Under the pieces are notes generated by a model that worked only from the letters and a program-made list of their open reading frames with translations, was not told the DNA's origin and did no database searches. From assembly GCF_000787575.1 (NCBI RefSeq), contig NW_012236509.1, forward strand, positions 312,001 to 376,000: 64,000 bases of DNA, read 5' to 3'. Origin of the DNA: Acytostelium subglobosum LB1 (taxonomy: Eukaryota; Evosea; Eumycetozoa; Acytosteliales; Acytosteliaceae). The stretch's first letter is position 1, and each line of letters starts with the position of its first letter. Below, piece after piece: positions 59,802 through 64,000 of the stretch. The position numbers were made by a program, and so were the translations under genes.

Positions 59802-60621
59802 TGATGTTTGTTTTGGTTGTACTCCTTCTTCTGGTCATATTATTTGTATTGTATATTTGTCTCTTATTTAATGAAACAGAATCTAGATGAGCTCAACAAT
59901 TATCTGACTGGTGGATTGATCGAAACGATTTGATTGTTTCGAGGAATTTAATTTTAATTAATCAATCCTTAACCTTGGATTATTACATGATATTTTTGTA
60001 CTTGCCAAAGGCACCTAATATTGGATACTGTTAGCATTCTTCGATACCCTTTATTAACATACTACTGATCCGACAGTCCAGAACCCTCAATGTAGGTTTT
60101 CAACAACAACAATACAAAGTTCATTATATTATGACTATTATTATTATTATTAATACTTACAAATAATGGATGAATGGATAAATGAATGAATGAATGAGTA
60201 AAGCAAACACAATAACAACTACTACAACAACAACAACAATGTTTACAAATTGGAAATAGGATGAAGTTCAACACTTACCTATTTAGGGTTGTAGTGATGG
60301 GCTATCAATTAATTTTAATTTTTTCAAATCAATCCCATTGGAAGTGAATGTGTGAATGAAACAAAGAGAGAGAGTAGTGAGAGTGAGAGAGAAACAACAC
60401 CACATCAACACAACAAACACAACTTCACAATCCTTCGCTCATTCACTTCACTTCATCATCATCTTGAGTCACACTCACCACAAATAATAAATAACATACA
60501 TCCTAAAGGTAATAATATAATAACTAGTTATATATAAAATACACATAATACTAACTCAACATTATAACTCTTTAGTTTCAACTTTAAGAACTATTAATAG
60601 AATCAATTAATCAAATCAAGA
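59802..60621. other. Divergent spacer with probable 5' UTR intron
   Basis: About 0.8 kb. Contains AATGAATGAATGAATG (60180-60196), an AGAGAGAGAGTAGTGAG tract (60365-60390) and, near the right end, a probable leader intron (60509-60575). No protein gene is supported. Confidence 0.5.
60509..60575 (+). other. Probable 5' UTR intron of the 85-residue gene
   Basis: AAAG|GTAATA at 60509, a CTAAC branch-like motif at 60551-60555 and CTCTTTAG ending at 60575. Size 67 bases, like the coding introns here. Confidence 0.45.
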
Positions 60622-60879
60622 ATGGGTTTTGGATCATTTATCTTTAGTTTGATTTACTACATTGTAGCCATCCCTCTGTGCACAGTATGGTGGTTGGTCA
60701 CATTGCTCTTCCATCCAATCACTATTCTGGTTGGTTTGATCACCCTTTATGTTTACTACAGCTCCTGCAATGAGAAGCCAGATATCCCCTTTATCTCAAA
60801 ATTGGCTCCAGTGTCTAAGCCACCAGTTCCAGCCTCTGGAGCTGCCAACAAGGGCAAGAACGCTGCAAAGGTCAAGTAA
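60622..60879 (+). CDS. Tiny two-helix membrane protein, 85 residues
   Basis: Single coding exon. Two adjacent hydrophobic segments (about 5-26 and 29-46; FIFSLIYYIVAIPLCTVWWL and ITILVGLITLYVYYSS) form a membrane hairpin, followed by a Pro/Ala/Lys-rich tail (PVSKPPVPASGAANKGKNAAKVK). I do not recognise it. Codon choice is that of an expressed gene and the start has a purine-rich context (CAAGAATGGG). A small ER or organelle membrane protein is likely. Confidence 0.65.
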   Translation: MGFGSFIFSLIYYIVAIPLCTVWWLVTLLFHPITILVGLITLYVYYSSCNEKPDIPFISKLAPVSKPPVPASGAANKGKNAAKVK

Positions 60880-61462
60880 ACCATAACTAGTAATAGAGTA
60901 GTAGTAGTAGTAGCAGTAGTATATCAATCATCAAACAATACAACACAATTACAACCAACAACAACAGACAGCGCAGACCATCAAACAGTCTTGACCCCCA
61001 ACCAACCATCAACCAATATTATTATGTCCAACTATCAACCATGTACAAATGATCATCCACGAGTTATCCCCCCAAGCTTTCTTTCATCACCAAGTCAGCA
61101 TACAATATAAACAGTCTTCTCAATGTTTCTATCTACATCCATCCGTTCGAACGAATCATCATTATCCAATCAAAACACGATTGTTGATGATGATTATCTG
61201 TTCCCTGAACATATAAATGTATGATTGAATAAACTCTTTGTTCGTGAATATAGTCTACCTTGGGAAGAGTGATTCCCAACGTGTGACAATGATGACACCT
61301 ACGTAGGGATGGTATCATGAACTTCAATAGGGTGGGCAAAGGTAAGGGTAGGCAGGGCAAGGGCAAGGGTAGGGTTCGAAAAGGCATTCGTGAACATCAT
61401 TCATTCATTCAAACTTGCGAATTCGCAAACAGATAAAGATACACATAACAAGAAGAACGAAG
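60880..61462. other. Intergenic region before KAE1
   Basis: Contains GTAGTAGTAGTAGTAG (60898-60912) and a G-rich GGGTGGGCAAAGGTAAGGGT stretch (61330-61349 and on to 61376). No gene seen. Confidence 0.5.
61329..61376 (+). repeat. G-rich GGGTAGG/GGGCAAG repeat
   Basis: Six or more GGG runs spaced by 3-4 bases, similar in type to those at 40320-40370 and 54414-54433. Confidence 0.6.
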
Positions 61463-62571
61463 ATGACTATTATAATGGGATTCGAAGGCAGTGCCAATAA
61501 ACTTGGTATTGGCATTGTAAAGGATGACGGAACAATCCTTTCAAACATTAGACATACATATATCACTCCGCCGGGCGAGGGATTCCTTCCAAAGGACACA
61601 GCAAAGCATCATCGCTCATTCATACTGGCATTGGTACAACGCTCACTCAAGGAATCACAATTGACACCTAATGATATAGACTGCTTGGCATATACAAAGG
61701 GTCCAGGCATGGGCCCACCCCTGCGCTCAGTGGCAGTCGTCGTTCGAATGCTCTCACAGCTCTGGGGCAAGCCTATCGTCGCAGTCAATCACTGCATTGC
61801 ACATATCGAGATGGGTCGACTGATCACTGGCGCCAAGGACCCTACGGTGCTCTACGTCAGTGGTGGCAACACACAAGTCATCTCATACTCACTCAAGAAG
61901 TATCGCATCTTTGGAGAGACCATCGACATTGCTGTGGGCAACTGTTTAGACAGGTTCGCCCGTGTCATCTCCATTCCAAATGATCCATCACCTGGCTACA
62001 ACATTGAACAACTCGCAAAGAAGTAGGTATTAGTAGTATAGCACATGTAATGGACATCGCGGCGGTGCTAACATCCTTCATCCATTCATTGCACTCGCAA
62101 CACAGAGGAAAAGAGTTCATCGAACTACCTTACGTAACAAAGGGCATGGATGTGTCCTTCTCTGGTATATTGTCAGCGGTGGAGGGCATTGCGAACAATG
62201 GATTCAAGCATGGAGACAATGGAAAGGTGTATACAATGGAGGATCTATGCTACTCATTGCAGGAGACAGTGTTCTCAATGCTTGTCGAGACGGCGGAGCG
62301 TGCCATGGCTCACTGTGGCCAGACCGAGGTGCTGGCCGTCGGCGGAGTCGGTTGCAATGAGCGACTGCAACGTATGATCACCGAGATGGTCGAGCAGCGC
62401 AATGGCAAGTCATTCGCCATCGATGAGCGCTACTGCATTGACAACGGCGCGATGATTGCCTGGGCCGGCTATCTCATCTTCAAGAATGGAACGACCACAC
62501 CAATGTCCGACACATGGTGCACGCAACGCTTCCGAACAGACGAGGTTGATGTCACTTGGCGTGATGACTAG
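61463..62571 (+). CDS. tRNA N6-threonylcarbamoyladenosine synthase KAE1/OSGEP
   Basis: Exons 61463-62022 and 62106-62571, 341 residues, close to the usual 335. It transfers threonylcarbamoyl to A37 of ANN-reading tRNAs within the KEOPS complex. Diagnostic pieces: [42 protein letters not shown], the metal site [11 protein letters not shown] (two His), [65 protein letters not shown] and the last metal Asp in [12 protein letters not shown]. The absence of an organellar leader and the GEGFLP version mark the cytosolic/nuclear KAE1 rather than the mitochondrial OSGEPL1 form. Confidence 0.95.
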
Positions 62572-62878
62572 TCTCGTCGTCGTCATTAAATGTTGATCAG
62601 CACTGTGCTATATATATCATTTGAGTTGTAATCAATAACAAGTTGGTATTATGTTTGAGTTGTTTATTCGCCTGCCTCTGATCGGTCGCGACCAGAGGGA
62701 TGTTCGAACTATCCTGTGTGTTTTGTTGCTTCATCAGCAACAATCTCCTGCCTGCGCTATCGCTATCGCTCAATCATTTACTCCATGTTTGTTGTTGGTG
62801 GTCTATATTATATAATGTAATGTGAATGTATGTATAGTATGGTATGTAGGTGTAGTGTCTACTGTTACTACACCTTGT
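62572..62878. other. Spacer between convergent KAE1 and NDUFS6 genes
   Basis: 307 bases, 3' flanks of both genes, with no gene-like content. A CGCTATCGCTATCGC repeat is at 62755-62769. Confidence 0.5.
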
Positions 62879-63377
62879 TTAGTGGTGATGATGTCCGTCC
62901 TTCTTGACGAAACGAACGCCACAGTATCCACATGCCTGAGGCTCGTGATTGTCCAAGTTGATGTAAACCATTGGGTGGCCCAGTGGTCCATTACCTATGT
63001 TGATCCGTTCATCCATTGTAAGTTGACCTGTCCTATCATGTCCACACGATCGCCGCTCCTCTCATCGTCAACATACCTCCATCACATCCAACCTTGTTTG
63101 AAGTGATCTCTATTGGCTTAAAAGTATGTATAAGATCCTCTGCAGTTGTCTTTAGCTGTATATATTATGAAAGAGTAGAGGTACGTTGTCGTTGTAGTTA
63201 GTACTTGTACTTGGTACTCAAGCATTGAATGAATGAATGAATGAGGGTATGAGAGAGAGAGAGTCATACATTAACATTGAATTTAGGTGGAGGGATCTGA
63301 CTCTTAACAGCTACAGGGCCAGCTGATTTGAGAGCAGTTGCAATACGCTGTGAGAGGTTGCTAAAGTATGAAGTCAT
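62879..63377 (-). CDS. ndufs6: NADH dehydrogenase iron-sulfur protein 6 (complex I, NDUFS6)
   Basis: Exons 63377-63270, 63155-63077 and 63027-62879, 111 residues. The zinc-binding C-terminus is clear: [26 protein letters not shown] and a final His run (GHHHH), as in human NDUFS6. The Zn ligands are the Cys of VGCDGG, the His of GHP and the two Cys of CGYC. The first exon ([20 protein letters not shown]) is a plausible mitochondrial presequence. The subunit sits in the peripheral arm of complex I at the N-module junction. It is divergent from ppil1 with a 217-base spacer. Confidence 0.92.
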
Positions 63378-63594
63378 TGTTATTATATATTATACAGAGA
63401 TATTGAGAGATAGAGACAAGTTGATATGATTGAATGAATGAATAAGTGCACGGCCTATGCCGTGCATTCTTGAAAAAAAGTGTGTCAAAGATTGACAAGT
63501 GAGTGATTCGTGTGAATCTGACTTCAACTTCATTATTCAATCATTCATCATACATATAATACAACATATACAATACATATACAACCATATAGCA

Positions 63595-64000
63595 ATGTCG
63601 AATAATAATAATAGAACAGTAGTATTGGAGACTACCATGGGAGAAATTACAATAGAGTTGTATTGGCAACATGCTCCAAGAACCTGTAAGAATGTTTACG
63701 AGTTGGCAAAGAAAGGTTACTACAACAATACAATCTTTCATCGTTTGATAAAGGTATGTATACATTGCAATGTACATATACAAGACTCAAGACTAACTCA
63801 TCGATTGATCATACATACAACAGGACTTTATGATACAGGGAGGAGATCCAACAGGAACTGGAAAGGGAGGCGAAAGCATATATGGGTAGGTTGGTTGGAT
63901 GTTTGACTTAGCTATCTTTCTTATAACGCAAACATACTTACTTGCCCATTGTCTGACCTTTTTTTAGTCCAAAGTTCGAAGACGAGATTACAAAGGAACT
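63595..64000 (+). CDS. ppil1: Cyclophilin PPIL1 (partial, runs off window)
   Basis: Exons 63595-63753, 63824-63885 and 63968 onward; the 3' part is outside the window. The reading VVLETTMGEITIELYWQHAPRTCKNVYELAKKGYYNNTIFHRLIK, then DFMIQGGDPTGTGKGGESIYG and PKFEDEITKEL (shown in pieces) matches PPIL1 closely. FHR supplies the catalytic Arg of the prolyl isomerase. PPIL1 is a small cyclophilin recruited to the active spliceosome through SKIP. The human protein has the same GDPTGTGRGG loop and the ASIYG-KQFEDE junction. Confidence 0.9.

Noticed and set aside
1-64000. tRNA genes, transposons or virus-like elements
   Set aside because: No tRNA B-box-like GGTTCRANTCC with a fitting cloverleaf, no reverse transcriptase, integrase or transposase reading, and no long terminal repeats were seen by eye.

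Overview
The window looks like nuclear DNA of a social amoeba (Dictyostelia). Genes are compact and split by short introns of about 55-170 bases that begin GTAAGT or GTATGT and end in AG. Coding regions carry Asn, Gln, Ser and Thr homopolymer tracts, introns and spacers are full of CAAT/TGAT repeats, and the gene content fits: a large iterative polyketide synthase, surface proteins with C-type lectin and TIG domains, and a fused trehalose-phosphate synthase/phosphatase. Base composition is clearly less AT-rich than Dictyostelium discoideum, which suggests a lineage such as Acytostelium; that placement is an inference. I see no tRNA, rRNA, CRISPR array, transposon or virus-like element.

Layout. 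1-7.4 kb: the 3' end of an unrecognised gene, then two divergent membrane-protein genes (C-type lectin/TIG/EGF on minus, Kelch on plus). 7.5-16 kb: a 1186-residue orphan gene, mlh1 (mismatch repair) and a 2-aminoadipate/kynurenine aminotransferase broken by one ambiguous base. 16.6-25.8 kb: trehalose-phosphate synthase with an eroded phosphatase half, an LYR-motif assembly factor, a DEDD exonuclease, an eEF2-like protein without GTPase or diphthamide signatures, and an F-box/LRR-like protein. 27-34.3 kb: the polyketide synthase. 34.6-46.5 kb: two small orphan genes, a DENN-domain protein, an HPS4-like BLOC-3 subunit, a doubtful tiny gene, a PWWP protein and a single-domain RGS protein. 47.7-56 kb: a small multi-pass membrane protein, a secreted type I membrane protein, an RCC1-TBC fusion and WDR55. 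56.8-64 kb: glutathione reductase, a SAP/LRR-like protein, a tiny membrane protein, KAE1/OSGEP, NDUFS6 and the 5' end of the PPIL1 cyclophilin.

Most genes are unrelated housekeeping or signalling genes arranged as divergent or convergent pairs with 45-1500 base spacers; there is no metabolic cluster around the polyketide synthase. Splice sites were placed by reading GT...AG boundaries that keep the frame and protein similarity; exon phases were checked by length for almost every multi-exon gene. The most unusual items are the catalytically eroded eEF2 paralogue, the eroded trehalose-phosphate phosphatase domain, the RCC1-TBC fusion, a palindromic motif shared by introns of unrelated genes, and a 19-base-periodic CACGTG array in the glutathione reductase intron.
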